The notes under the pieces were generated by a model. The model was not told the origin of the DNA. It worked only from the letters and a program-made list of their open reading frames with translations, and made no database searches. Made by a program: the position numbers and the translations under genes. A DNA stretch of 64,000 nucleotides from Oscarella lobularis (lineage: Eukaryota; Porifera; Homoscleromorpha; Homosclerophorida; Oscarellidae), in contig NC_089190.1 in NCBI RefSeq assembly GCF_947507565.1, forward strand, positions 744,001-808,000, given 5' to 3'. Below, piece after piece: positions 21,975-33,200 of the stretch (the stretch's first letter is position 1; each line of letters opens with the position of its first letter).

Positions 21975-22361
21975 ACGCGCGTTACCCAAACATACTCCCA
22001 AACATGATGAGAGCAATCATGATGAGAGCAATCATGATGAGAGCAAACATGATGAAAGCAAGCATGATGAAAGCAAGCATGATGAGAGCAAACATGATGA
22101 GAGCAAACATGATGAGAGCAAACATGATGAGTGCTAACATGATGAGTGCTAACATGATGAGTGCTAACATGATGAGTGCTAACATGATGAGTGCAAACAT
22201 GATAGGTGCAAACATGATGAGTGCAAACATGACATCAAACATGATGCAAAGGTGCTGCAAACACGATATATTATTACAACAATCCACCATGAACATGACC
22301 AATCTTGATTAGACAATGCGCACGTTAGATGACGTATTTTTGGCACAGTACGCTCGCCATA
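21975..22361 (-). repeat. Right TIR with 15-bp minisatellite
   Basis: This 387-bp inverted partner of 16911-17315 has about 14-15 copies of the 15-bp unit (ATGATGAGAGCAAAC on this strand) and an extra CATACTCCCAAA near the inner end. The copy-number difference shows the arrays change length independently. Confidence 0.9.
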
Positions 22362-22397
22362 GAAACGGAATAATTATTCCGTCATTCTGTCAATTGA

Positions 22398-22662
22398 CGG
22401 AGTGCTGACGAAAGCTGAAGTGCAAACATTAGCCGTGGCTGAGAGCGCTTCAGGCAACGTTGTTAATTGCATTGTGTACAAAATCCTGCGTAATTTCTCA
22501 AGAGTGTTTCCTTCTGCAAGCAGCTATCAGGAAGTAGAACCCCACGTGGAAACCCTTAATGCCATTATGCAATTGGTTGCAAAGGGATATTGGACAACAG
22601 TCCCGAGAGACACTTTTCTGTGCAGAGTTTACTTGCCTTGTAGGAAGATTAGTATGTGTTGA
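22398..22662 (+). CDS. Unrecognised open frame
   Basis: An 85-codon frame (VLTKAEVQTLAVAE... to CRKISMC) with amphipathic composition but no motif I recognise. It lies just outside the right TIR. It could be an exon of the sequence into which the transposon jumped. The sequence between it and the TIR has palindromes (GGAATAATTATTCC at 22367-22380). Confidence 0.25.
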
Positions 22663-22789
22663 CACTGACATTGGTACATACACCGTATCTATGCCAAACT
22701 ATTACGAGCGTGACTGAAAAAATCACATTTCTGTAAGAAGTATTAGTAATTCAATTGTTTGTGAATTAAACCGACATCTCAAGATACGC

Positions 22790-25213
22790 GGTGAAGCTGC
22801 TTGGGTGGACTCCTACAGAAGGATCGTTTCTCTGCGAAGTAAGATGCTCTCCAACGTCTCCTAGAATGAATAGGTGAATGCATGGGCGATCTGTCTATAG
22901 GCGAAGATTCCCAGCTCGAGCATCTTCCGACAGGCGTCAAAAAGTTGAGGCGCACAGCCGTGACCACTGTGTTCCTGCATCGAACTATCACACCAGCCCG
23001 AAAGCTACCGAAACGACGTCAAGAGGAGAGCCCTAAAACAGATTCAGACCATTTGTATCATGATCATACTTATGGCATAATTGACCGTGGCAGTGCTGCA
23101 AAGAAAGCAAAAGAACTGACTGCATCTGATATCGGTAACTTGCTCGCACATACCTCTACTCGTGACTAATATAATCTGTAGAAGAGATAGGCATTGATCA
23201 CTCTGTGTGAAGCAAAGACAGCTGTCATGACAATGATGCTGTACTAGCGGATAAAGTTGCCAGCCTGGAGGCCAGATTGAAGAAAGCCACTGATGATAAG
23301 TTGGCCCTGGAGCGCGAGATCACGACTATGAAGAGTCAATGTAGCAAGGTTTTTGGGGAAGATCAAATGAAAGCTCTTCAATATGAAAATGCGGGTTCAT
23401 TTGCGTGGACTAACTCTACGATAAAGAAGGCTCTACAAATCCGCTTTGCTTGCGGGACCGCCGGGTATAACTGTCTGCTTCAGCAGCATCAACCAACCAC
23501 TCCCGAGTGTTCGCACCCTTCAGCGAAGAACGGCGGATATAAATTTCAATTCTGGTGTTCTTCATCAGGTATTTAACGCACTGCATACCAAAGGCGAGTA
23601 CATGAGCAGCCATGAAAAAGTTTGCTGCCTAACGCTAGATGAAATGTGTCTAACGTCTTGCACTGAATACGATGCAAGCCTAGGTCAAATAGTAGGCCGT
23701 GCTACTCTTCCACATCATGAGGGTCAAGCTACGCACGGTCTTGTTTTTATGCTCGGCGGCTTGTCCTCACGGTGGAAGCAGGTAATCGGCTACTTTCTCT
23801 CTAGTAACAGAACAGACGGAACAGTGCTGCGGCCAATAGTATTAGAAATTGTTGAAGCAGCGGCGCGTATTGGCTTCCATGTCTGCGCTGTTACTAGTGA
23901 TATGGGCAGTGCTAACAGGGCAATGTGGAGTAGTTTTGGGGTAGCAACTAACAGACACTTTAACATCAAAATTGCTCATCCCCAAGATCAAGAAAAAGAT
24001 CTGCACTTTCTTGCAGACGTTCCCCGCGTAATAAAAACTTGAAACGAGCTCTCATTAATCAGGAAATTCGACTGCCGCAAGATGCGGTGAAGTCAAACAG
24101 TTCGACCAGTGCTGTTGTAAGCTTTCAGCCAATAGTAGACTTGATCGATTTTCAAAAAGGGCTTGCCGTAAAACTAGCCCTAAACCTGACCAGAGCGACT
24201 GTAGAACTGTCACATTTTAATAAAATGAAGGTGTCTAGTGCAATGCGTATTTAGCAAGTCCGCTTCAGCAGGAATTCGCTATCTTGTTGAAAAAGAAAAG
24301 CGCAGTGTTAATTATCTCACCACAGCATGGTTTGTGGATTTATGTAATCACTGGTTCGATTTAATGTCGAGTCGAAAATTTGTACTTGCCCTAAGCAAAG
24401 AGCAGCCAGAAAAGTATGAAGCTGCTATTTCGTTTCTGAAATCTTTTGTGCATTTGTTTACTAAAATTGAAATTGGTAATGGCAATTGGAAACCTGTCCA
24501 AAGAGGCGTAATAATGAGCACTACTTCTGTGCTCAGTCTTCAAGACGAACTGCTAGACAGCAGTTTTAAATTCTTGCTGACAAGCAGGCTAACGCAAGAC
24601 TGTCTTGAGAGTCTATTTAGTATGGTAAGCATGAAAAACCCTGTTCCCACACCGCTAGCATTTAAGTATGCATTGAAAAGTCTCGGTGTAAGCCAATACT
24701 TGGCATTGCCTAACAGAAACGCTAGCTACTTAGAAGATGACAGAGAATTAGCAGTCGAATTTCTCTGTCAGCCAAAAGAAATCCATAAACCAATGGCTGA
24801 TATTCAGTTTCCCACATTAAACGATGAACAAACCGTAACTGATGCTGAGCGTAGTGCTCTCTATTATATATCTGGTTACTGCGTAAAAAAGTTTGGAAAG
24901 AAAAAAGGAAATCTGTGACGCGTGTGCTAAAGCTCTTGTAGTGGGGGAGGCCTGTGAGGATGTCAGCGTGCGGCTGACAGAGCTAAAAGAATGCAAACCG
25001 GGCGCTTTGAAGAAACTGACAAACGACGTGTTTTTCATGATGTTACAGGCTGAAATGATGTTTCGTGGGATTGATGAACAGGTGCTGTTAGCACAGAAAG
25101 ACTTGAAAGCAGTGATAGTTCGTCAGGCGGAAGAGAACTGTACTCAAATAGTTCTACCGACGTGTCATAACGTCAGGAAAAAATTTTATCTAGATACTTT
25201 GACGTTCGGGTAA
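22790..25213 (+). pseudogene. P element (THAP9-type) transposase, frameshifted
   Basis: A THAP-like end (WTPTEGSFLCEV, about 22803) is followed by a basic linker (PARKLPKRRQEE, DHLYHDHTYG). A coiled coil (VASLEARLKKATDDKLALE) follows, then FAWTNSTIKKALQIRFACG, LPSVRTLQRRTADINF, VCCLTLDEMCLTS (first catalytic Asp), VCAVTSDMGSANRAMW (second Asp), LTQDCLESLFSMVSMKN and a C-terminal ALYYISGYCVKKFGKK. This order matches P element transposase. One-base frame changes occur near 23490, 24034, 24245 and 24900, several in homopolymers, so it is a pseudogene or carries sequencing errors. No 31-bp terminal repeats were seen. Confidence 0.8.
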
Positions 25214-26037
25214 TGATATATTGCAGAGAAGCTAATTCTAAGAAAAAAGTAAAGGACAGTTCTAATAGAGGTAGTAAGTCTGCGGCCATGAGAAGAATTG
25301 TAAAAAAAATTAAATGAAAAAAGTAGTGCAGGGTATACAGCGATCGAGGCTTTCTTGTTTAGTTCCAAAGAGTGAAAGAGACAACCCTTTGGATACGGAA
25401 GCAGGAATGGATCACTTACCGCAATGCTTCAAAGACAAAAGAATGGTAAACTGACGAGAATAAGGCCGTTTAGGTGACAAGCGAGAGGCGATGCCGACGC
25501 CATACGCCCCAGTTTAACGTAGGTGCGAGTTACCTGCTTCTTTTAAACATTTCCATGCGATCTTCGCTTAGCCGACACCCTGCGAGGTTGGACAGACCTT
25601 GGACAGACGAGGACTGCGTTGGATACAAAATGGCGTTCAAAAACCCACGTGACCACCTAGCGTGCGTGAGCGTGTCGCAGCTCTGATTTATTTAGGGCTC
25701 TGATCTCCTCCTGTCGCAGGTACAATAGAATGCATCCCTCTCTTTGAATCATATGCCAAGCTTTCAGCCATACATTTTCTCTGTCAAAGTTGTGGACTAG
25801 CTGAAACATAGAATGCAAAACCGTCTGACTTACAATGTCAATTTTTCAAAATCAGTAGCAATTTTTTCCAGCCTTTTTTCCAGCCTTTTTACGTCATCGA
25901 TGCCTTTTGTGGTCTTTTCGCCCGTGAGTGATCTTTTTTGGAGTAATATTTTAATTTCTAGCCATCTGTCAAAAACAGTTCTTGATCGAAAAATGCCGCG
26001 ATTTACGCAGAAAGAGGCACCTTTTTTATCTAGACTA
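25214..26037. other. Mostly no gene; possible minus-strand exons
   Basis: On the minus strand, 25687-25805 is open for about 45 codons behind an AG acceptor and encodes a helical, charged segment (AWHMIQREGCILLYLRQEE...). A second open segment (about 25830-26030) encodes a probable coiled coil (VKRLEKRLEKIATDFEKLT). The splice phases between them do not agree, so I do not call a gene. Confidence 0.3.
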
Positions 26038-26760
26038 GTAGCACTTTGGCACCAGGTGTACACAGGATCACTGTGGCCACAGTTGTACCCGTCATCACTG
26101 TGGCCACTGCAGGTGTGCCTCTGATCACTGTCGTCACAGATGTATCTATGCTCACCGTGGCCACAGGTGTATCTGTGATCGCTGTGACCAAATGTGGCCA
26201 CAGGTGTACTTGCACTTTGGCCGCAGGTGTGCACAGGATTGCTGTGGCAACAGTTGTACCCGTGATCACTGTGGCCACAGGTGTTCTTGCACTTTGGCCG
26301 CAGGTGTACACAGGATCACTGTGGCCACAGTTGTACCAGAGATCTCTGTTGCTACAGGTATACCTCTGATCACTGTGGTGGTCACAGGTGTATCTATGCT
26401 CACTGAGGCAACAGTTGTACGCATGATCACTGTGGCCACAAGTGTACCAGAAATCTCTGTGGTCACAGGTGCACCAGAGATCTCTGTGGTGGACACAGAT
26501 GTACCTGTGATCGCTGTGACTACAGATGTACCAGAGATCAGTGGGGCCACAGTTGTACCTGTGCTCACTGTGGTGTACCTGTGATCACCGTTGCCACAGT
26601 TGTACCCGTGACCTCTCTGGCCACAGGTGTACTTGCACTTTGGCTGGCTACAGGTGTACGCATGATCACTGTTGCCACCCAGTTGTACCCGTGATCACTG
26701 TGGGCAGAGGTGTACCAGAGATCTCTTTGGCTACAGGAGTTTAACTCAAAGTTTTGTACC
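26038..26760. repeat. Degenerate 27-30 bp minisatellite
   Basis: About 25 imperfect units resemble CACTGTGGCCACAGGTGTACC with TGTGATCACTG connectors. The sequence is rich in nested palindromes and open in several frames, which produces spurious Val/Thr-rich ORFs on both strands. It ends 15 bp before a Helitron 3' hairpin and may be the body of a non-autonomous Helitron. Confidence 0.8.
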
Positions 26761-26774
26761 ATGACAACTACGGG

Positions 26775-26805
26775 TACCCGGCGTAGCCGGGTATTGAACA
26801 GCTAG
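26775..26805 (+). mobile_element. Helitron 3' terminus (non-autonomous)
   Basis: A perfect hairpin TACCCGGC-GTA-GCCGGGTA (26775-26793) is followed by TTGAACAG, then CTAG at 26802-26805 and T in the flank. This is the canonical Helitron 3' end. The adjoining sequence is the Penelope-like element, which stops here, so the Helitron probably inserted into it. The 5' end was not found. Confidence 0.7.
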
Positions 26806-26807
26806 TA

Positions 26808-28490
26808 TTTATTATGGTTGAAGCAGCTTGTGACGGTCCGTCTCCGGTGCACCATCGGACAAGCGGCGAAACGTGCGTCTCCGCACGGCTGCGTTCGAGC
26901 CGGAAGATCATCGGATGTTGTCGTCCTGATGAGTGGCCAAGCGTGGGAATCCGTCCTTTTTGTCGGCTCTGCCTAGTTGGACATTTTCGCCCGGACGAGG
27001 TGGTCGGCCAGATTTTTCTGGCGACGATAGGCCATTGTAGGCATGAAGGGAAATATCTTTTTCAAGATTGGATTCCCTTCGATGCGATTCCAATGGTGAA
27101 GGATGCTCTTTCGAGCCTCTCCTTTCAACCATGGGCAGTAAGTATTAACGAATACTAACGGTGATGATTCCTTTCGGTTGTCATCTCGTTTTCTCCGTTT
27201 AGGTTGAGGTGGATCGGGAGTGTCGTCATTGGCGTCGTCGTCGTCGTCGTCGTCGTGGTCCTTGTCCTCGTGGTCGTCGGTCGTACTGCTCACCTTTTCA
27301 GGTAAACGTGTATGGTCCGTAAATTTAAAGCAATCTACGAGTTTCCTCGTAAATCGTTGGGGGTATCCCCGTTTTCGGAGACGATCGACGAGCTGCATTT
27401 TCTGCCGCTCATACGAATTTTCATTCGATGTCGATCGAAGGTGTCGGTGTGTTTCACCGAGCGCTATGGCCTTTTTCGTGCCAGGCGGATGGGCAGACGT
27501 ATAGTGAACGTATTGAAACTTGTTTGTTTTCTTAAAAAACATGTCAACGTCTGATAAGCCTGCCAAGGGAGTCGAGTGAATTCGATCACCCTTGTAGACG
27601 TGAATGTTGAGGTAGTTAGCCTTGGTATCGCTCACGTCCCAAGTGAATCTGATGTCTCCATCAAATTCATTCAAATCTCGTAGGAATGTTTCCAGTTCGC
27701 TGTGAGGATGAGGCAATACGCACAAAATGTCGTCAATGTATCGTTTCCACATTGACGGTCGAAGGTGCGGTAGACGAGATTCGAGAAATCTCTTCTCGAG
27801 CTCGTTTATGTAGAGGTTGGCAAAGCAGGGAGCACATTTTCGTGCCCATTCCTGTACTGTGTTTCTGTTTATACGGTTTCCCGTTAAACGTAAACACGTT
27901 TGCCTGTAGGATGAATTGCGGAAACGTTGCGACGACGTTGGCCAGCTCCGGCATGTTCGGATAGAACATTCGCACGGAGTCGCTGCATACGCGAATTCCC
28001 TTTTCTTGAGGGATACTCGTGTACAGTGCAGACGTCGATCGTAACGAGTATTGCGTCGTGGGGGACGTTTGTCTGTTCGATTTCTCGAGCAAACGACGCA
28101 GAGTCTTTTAGAAAGTTCTCCGTACCTTCCACGATGGGCTGCAGTATGGCGTTGACGTAAGAAGATATTCCTTCCGTCGGGCCAGCGCAACCGCTCACAA
28201 TTAGCCGAATTTCGTACGGATTCTTGTGAATCTTTCGTAGGAAATAGAGCACTTGCGTGCGCGTCGACTCGTTGCTACGGTACAGTGCTCGATACTCTTC
28301 GTTGTCGAGCAGGCCTAGTTGGCGAAAGTCATTCAACGTTTTGTTGATTTCTTTCGTCAAGGCCACCGTAGGATGACGTTGGAGCGGCACGTACGTTCTT
28401 TCGTCCGAAACGTGCGCCTCCGTTCGACGTACTTTTGTCTCGATTGTACGACGATGCCCGAGCCTTTGTCGGCGTGTTTAATAATGATAT
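26808..28490 (-). pseudogene. Penelope-like element reverse transcriptase
   Basis: From 28490 downward: IIIKHADKGSGIVV; FLRKIHKNPYEIRLIVSGCAGPTEGISSYV (RT fingers and template region); DAILVTIDVCT; GTKMC...; CAPCFANLYINELEKRF; and the catalytic YIDDILCVL (near 27740). Then KRGYPQRF, an Asp run encoded by a CGT repeat (27225-27260), AYRRQKNLADHLVRAKM, and, after a stop, PCGDARFAACPMV. The layout matches Penelope-like RTs. The usual C-terminal GIY-YIG endonuclease is absent because the sequence is cut at about 26806 by the Helitron end. Frame changes near 28000 and 27860 break it. Confidence 0.78.
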
Positions 28491-28493
28491 CCC

Positions 28494-28602
28494 TACCTAT
28501 AATGAATAAACGATGGAAACATGTGTCGCTACCAATAATGAATAAATGATGGAAACATGTTCCCCTAACTATAATGAATAATCGATGGAAACATGTTCCG
28601 CT
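28494..28602. repeat. Three to four copies of a 31-38 bp repeat
   Basis: CTATAATGAATAAACGATGGAAACATGT and variants are repeated in tandem exactly between the Penelope-like RT and the DDE fragment. Confidence 0.75.
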
Positions 28603-28604
28603 CC

Positions 28605-29062
28605 GCATTCCAGTAACCTTCTTTTCCAGCTCCAATCTCCAATTGCACTCGAGCTTCTCTCCCGCCGTAACCCAAAAACCCATCGAACTCTTTTATAAAA
28701 TCAGAAATCATAATGCCAGCCCCTCTGCCTTTGTTTCGAAGAAACACCTGGTCCGCTTGACCCCAAGCCTTCGTCTGATCGTCGCTAGACTGGAAAGTTG
28801 TCTCATCGTGAAAAATTAGGACGAGGTGCTTGGACGCAGAAGGATTGCCGTGATAGCCTGGCTGAGGCGCGCTGAAATCAACATCATTCGGAAGCGGAGC
28901 AGGACGATGATATTTTTCAAGCGACTGCAAGACGCGAACGCAGTCGGCTCTGAACAAATTTACATCGTCTCTTTCATGACCGTCGAAGTAAATTCCTTTT
29001 TTGCCCGTTCTCTCCAAGAAAACCGAAAGTATGCAGAAATCTTAGAGTTGTCAATTCGCTGA
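28605..29062 (-). pseudogene. DDE endonuclease-type transposase fragment
   Basis: The minus frame reads GKKGIYFDGHERDDVNLFRADC, then HLVLIFHDETTFQSSDDQ and KGRGAGIMISDFIKEFDGFLG. The FDGHER, HDE and KGxG-SDF motifs mark a DDE superfamily endonuclease family seen in fungal and invertebrate transposons. The C-terminal part is lost at the 31-bp repeat and the N-terminal part is disrupted by stops upstream. Confidence 0.6.
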
Positions 29063-29096
29063 CTTTCCTTGGAAATTCAGTCGGAGAATTTAGGTT

Positions 29097-29350
29097 GGGC
29101 TGTAGCGTTGTATTTAAGAGACTCTGGAGGCGACATACGAATGCGACGTTACCGGCTCTTGCATCGATGGATATGGACTTGCCCGCGTCGTGCTTCTATT
29201 ACGCTTTTTAACAGTGGAAATGAAGCTTCGATTTCCAGATCCTTCGTTATTGCGCTAAGCTGCGTGGGCGCCGCATGGCGCTAACGAAAAGGACTTGACA
29301 ATCACTGTGCAAAACCGTTTTTAAATTACGTGATCTTTCCTCGCGCTGTG
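29097..29350 (+). promoter_or_regulatory. Inverted, diverged copy of the repeat gene's upstream region
   Basis: It aligns with the reverse complement of about 42750-42985. Shared blocks include GACATACGAATGCGAC, TTACCGGCT, GCGCTAA...GGACNTGAC, ATCACTG.GCAAAACCGT and ACGTGATCTTTCCT. Similarity may extend into the first codons (GGCTTTTGG against GGCTTTCGG). It contains an extra stretch of about 50 bp (29170-29225). It points toward the array from the opposite side to the gene's own promoter. Confidence 0.7.
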
Positions 29351-29989
29351 ACAAATCGGCTTTTGGCTCTTTAATTACCGCACTCTCGCCCTGATTCGAT
29401 TATTGACCTAATCTAATCGCGAATGCATAATACGCTAAGCTTAGTTGAGCCCAATGCGAACTCTTCGGAAGTATAACGTCAATTCATGTCGCCTGTGTGG
29501 GAAGGAAAACCCAGGTCGCGTTCTCAAAGGGCGTTGAAGATCGACGCTAAATCTCGATCACCTAGCTGTTTCGTCCAGTCACAGAATATTGTAGGAGAAA
29601 GCATGCTTTTTAGTCGGCTTTAGCAACGAAAAGTCAAGAGTCACATATGGCTGCGAAAAAAATCTGGCTGCGGCAGCTATTTTTACACAGAGGCTTACGC
29701 TAACGGTATTATGCAGACGCGATTAGATTAGGCCATAGGAAGGTTTGGGTTGCTTTGCGTCGGGCGGAATTGGGCGTTACGGCTGACGTCACTCGCCCAT
29801 CAGGGCTTAAAGCAGCTCCCCGAAGCGCTGGACGGCCGACGTCGTCGCCATTCCGGCCGGCGTGCCTAGAAAACTCGGAATGACGCGCGATTGATCGGGT
29901 AGCGTGTCCGGTGGAGCTCTATTACATCTATCGTGGACACGTTTACGGAAAAAAACCACCTATCGCAACACGCGCGCTACTGTCCTCTG
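29351..29989. other. No gene recognised
   Basis: Unique sequence between the inverted upstream copy and the end of the repeat array, with no convincing coding potential. Confidence 0.5.
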
Positions 29990-30205
29990 TTACTTCTTTA
30001 AATTCCTCTTCTTTGAATTCTTTCTCCCCCGCCTTTGCCTTCGCTTCGTCTTGCCGGGTGGGGTCTTTTTGGCAACAAACAAAATATCGCTGAATAAAGC
30101 CTTCCTCTTCCTTCGCCGCTTCTTCTTGGGCGCCTCGACGGCGGCCTCGTTCTCGTCGACGGCGGCCTAATTCTCGTCGACGGCGGCCTAAACCTCGTCG
30201 ACGAC
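29990..30205 (-). pseudogene. Basic C-terminal tail of the repeat gene (remnant)
   Basis: In the heptad frame the last units (VDENEAAVEA) run into PKKKRRRKRK, a classical nuclear-localisation-like sequence, then a Lys/Arg-rich tail of about 35 residues ending TAA at 29990-29992. Two TAG codons in the preceding heptads (about 30166-30168 and 30187-30189, each GAG to TAG), and a frame different from the N-terminus, mean this end is not read from the start at 42747 as assembled. Confidence 0.6.
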
Positions 30206-33200
30206 GGCTTCTTCCTCGTCGGTGGCGGCCTCGTCCACGTCGACGGCGGCTTTGTTCTCGTCGACGGCGGTGTCGTCCTCGTCGGTGCCGGCTTCGTGCT
30301 CGTCGGTGGCGGCCTCGTTTTCGTTGACGGCGGCTTCGTTCTCGTCGACGGCGATCTCGTCCTCGTCGACATCGGCTTTGTGGTGGCGGCTTCGTTTTCG
30401 TCGACGGCGGCTTCGTTCTCGTCAACGGCGGTCTCGTCCTCGTCGGTGCCGGTCTCGTTCTCGTCGACATTGTGCTCGTCGGTAACTGCCTCGTTCTCGT
30501 CGACGGCGGCTTCGTTCTCGTCGACTGCGGCTTCGTGCTCGTCAATGGCGGCCTCGTTCTCATCGACGGCGGCTTCGTTGTCGTCGACGGCGGTCTCTTC
30601 CTAGTCGGTGCCGTCCTCGTCTTTGTCGACGGCGGCTTCGTTCTCGTCGACGGCGGCTTCGTGCTCGTCTGTGGAGGCCTCGTCCTCGTTGACGGCGGGT
30701 TCGTTCTCGTCGACGGCGGTCTTGTGCTCTTCGGTTGCGGCCTCGTCTTCGTCGACGGCGGCTTCGTTCTCGTCGACGGCGGCCTCGTCCTCGTCGGTGG
30801 CGGCCTCGTTCTCGTTGACGGCGGCTTCGTTCTCGTCAACGGCGGTCTCGTCCACGTCAGTGCCGGCCTTGTCCTTGTCGACACCGGCTTTGTTCTCGTC
30901 TATGGCGGTCTCTTCATCGTCGGTGCCGGTTGCGTTCTCGTCGGTGCCGGCCTTGTCCTCGTCGACGGCGGCTTTGTTCTCGTCTGTGGCGGCCTTGTTC
31001 TCGTCGACGGCGGCTTCGTTCTTGTCAACGGCGGCTTCGTTCTCGTCGACGGCGGCTTCGTTCTAGTCAACGGCGGTCTCGTTCTCGTCGGTGCCGGCCT
31101 CGTCCTTGTCGACGGCGGTCTCGTCCTCGTCGGTGGTGGCCTCGTCCTCGTCGGTGGCGGCCTCGCTCTCGTTGACGGCGGCTTCGTTCTCATCAACGGC
31201 GGCTTCGTTCTCGTCGACGGCGGTGTCGTTCTCGTCGGTGCCGGCCTTGTCCTCGTCGACGGCTTTTTCGTTCTCGTCAACGGCGGTCTCGTCCTCGTCG
31301 GTGCCGGTCTCGTTCTCGTCGACATTGTGCTCGTCGGTAACTGCTTCGTTCTTATCAACGGCGGCTTCGTTGTCGTCGACGGCGGTCTCTTCCTAGTCGG
31401 TGCCGTCCTCGTCTTTGTCGACGGCGGCTTCGTTCTCGTCGACGGCGGCTTCGTGCTCGTCTGTGGAGGCCTCGTCCTCGTTGACGGCGGGTTCGTTCTC
31501 GTCGACGGCGGTCTTGTGCTCTTCGGTTGCGGCCTCGTCTTCGTCGACGGCGGCTTCGTTCTCGTCGACGGCGGCCTCGTCCTCGTCGGTGGCGGCCTCG
31601 TTCTCGTTGACGGCGGCTTCGTTCTCGTCAACGGCGGTCTCGTCCACGTCAGTGCCGGCCTTGTCCTTGTCGACACCGGCTTTGTTCTCGTCTATGGCGG
31701 TCTCTTTTTCGTCGGTGCCGGTTGCGTTCTCGTCGGTGCCGGCCTTGTCCTCGTCGACGGCGGCTTTGTTCTCGTCTGTGGCGGTCTTGTTCTCGTCGAC
31801 GGCGGCTTCGTTCTTGTCAACGGCGGCTTCGTTCTCGTCGACGGCAGCTTCGTTCTAGTCAACGGCGGTCTCGTTCTCGTCGGTGCCGGCCTCGTCCTTG
31901 TCGACGGCGGTCTCGTCCTCGTCGGTGGTGGCCTCGTCCTCGTCGGTGGCGGCCTCGCTCTCGTTGACGGCGGCTTCGTTCTCATCAACGGCGGCTTCGT
32001 TCTCGTCGACGGCGGTCTCGTCCTCGTTGGTGCCGGCCTTGTCCTCGTCGACGGCTTCTTCGTTCTCGTCAACGGCGGTCTCGTTCTCGTCGACATTGTG
32101 CTCGTCGGTAACTGCCTCTTTCTCGTCGACGGCGGCTTCGTTCGGCGGCTTCGTTCTCGTCGACAGCGGCTTCGTTCTTGTCGACGGCGGCTTCGTTCTC
32201 GTCGACGGCGGCTTCGTTCTAGTCAACGGCGGTCTCGTTCTTGTCGGTGCCGGCCTCGTCCTTGTCGACGGCGGTCTCGTCCTCGTCGGTGGTGGCCTCG
32301 TCCTCGTCGGTGGCGGCCTCGCTCTCGTTGACGGCGGCTTCGTTCTCATCAACGGCGGCTTCGTTCTCGTCGACGGCGGTCTCGTCCTCGTTGGTGCCGG
32401 CCTTGTCCTCGTCGACGGCTTCTTCGTTCTCGTCAACGGCGGTTTCGTCCTCGTCGGTGCCGGTCTCGTTCTCGTCGACATTGTGCTCGTCGGTAACTGC
32501 TTCGTTCTCATCAACGGCGGCTTCGTTCTCGTCGACGGCGGTGTCGTCGTCGTCGGTGCCGGCCTTGTCCTCGTCGACGGCTTCTTCGTTCTCGTCAACG
32601 GCGGTCTCGTCCTCGTCGGTGCCGGTCTCGTTCTCGTCGACATTGTGCTCGTCGGTAACTGCCTCGTTCTCGTCGACGGCGGCTTCGTTCGGCGGCTTCG
32701 TTCTCGTCGACAGCGGCTTTGTTCTTGTCGACGGCGGCCTCGTCCTCGTCGGTGGCGGCCTTGTTTACGTCGGCCGTCGGCGGCGGCTTCGTTGTCGTCG
32801 ACGGCGGTTTCGTCCTCGTCGGTGCCGACCTTGTCCTCGTCGACGGCGGCTTTGTACTCGTCGACGGCGATCTCGTCCTCGTCGATATCGGCTTCGTTCT
32901 CGTCAGTGGCGGCTTCGTTCTCGTCGGTGGCGGCTTCGTGCTCTTCGTTTGTGGCCTCATTCTCGTCGACAGCGGCTTCGTTCTCGTCGACGGCGGCCTC
33001 GTCCTTATCGGTGGCGGCTTCTTCCTCGTTGACGGCGGGTTCGTTCTCGTCGACGGCGGTCTCGTGCTTTTCGGTGGCGGCCTCGTTCTCGTCGACAGCG
33101 GCTTCGTTCTCGTCGGTGGCGGCCTTGTTCTCGTCCACGGTGGCTTTGTTCTAGTCAACGGCGGTCTCGTTCTCGTCGGTGCCGGCCTCGTCCTTGTCGA

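Larger units (their letters stand above)
16911..22361. mobile_element. 5.45-kb TIR transposon with integrase-like and HECT ligase genes
   Basis: The ends are perfect inverted repeats beginning TATGGCGAGCGTACTGTGCC, flanked by the direct repeat GAAACG (16905-16910 and 22362-22367), a 6-bp target duplication. The TIRs are 405 and 387 bp and contain a 15-bp minisatellite. Inside are only two genes, convergent and both open after splicing: an integrase-like DDE protein (17361-18963, +) and a HECT E3 ligase (19168-21888, -). The integrase-like protein is the presumed transposase. The 6-bp duplication recalls Polintons, but there is no polymerase and the termini are not AG. I cannot assign a named superfamily. 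It looks structurally complete. Confidence 0.85.

Noticed and set aside
16911-22361. Interpretation as a Polinton/Maverick because of the 6-bp duplication and integrase-like gene
   Set aside because: There is no polymerase B, ATPase, protease or capsid gene, the element is only 5.45 kb, and its termini do not start with AG.
26925-26955. CTGATGAG...GAA resembling a hammerhead ribozyme core, as found in Penelope-like elements
   Set aside because: It lies in the RT C-terminal coding remnant, the GAAA core is imperfect, and no matching stems or cleavage triplet could be placed.
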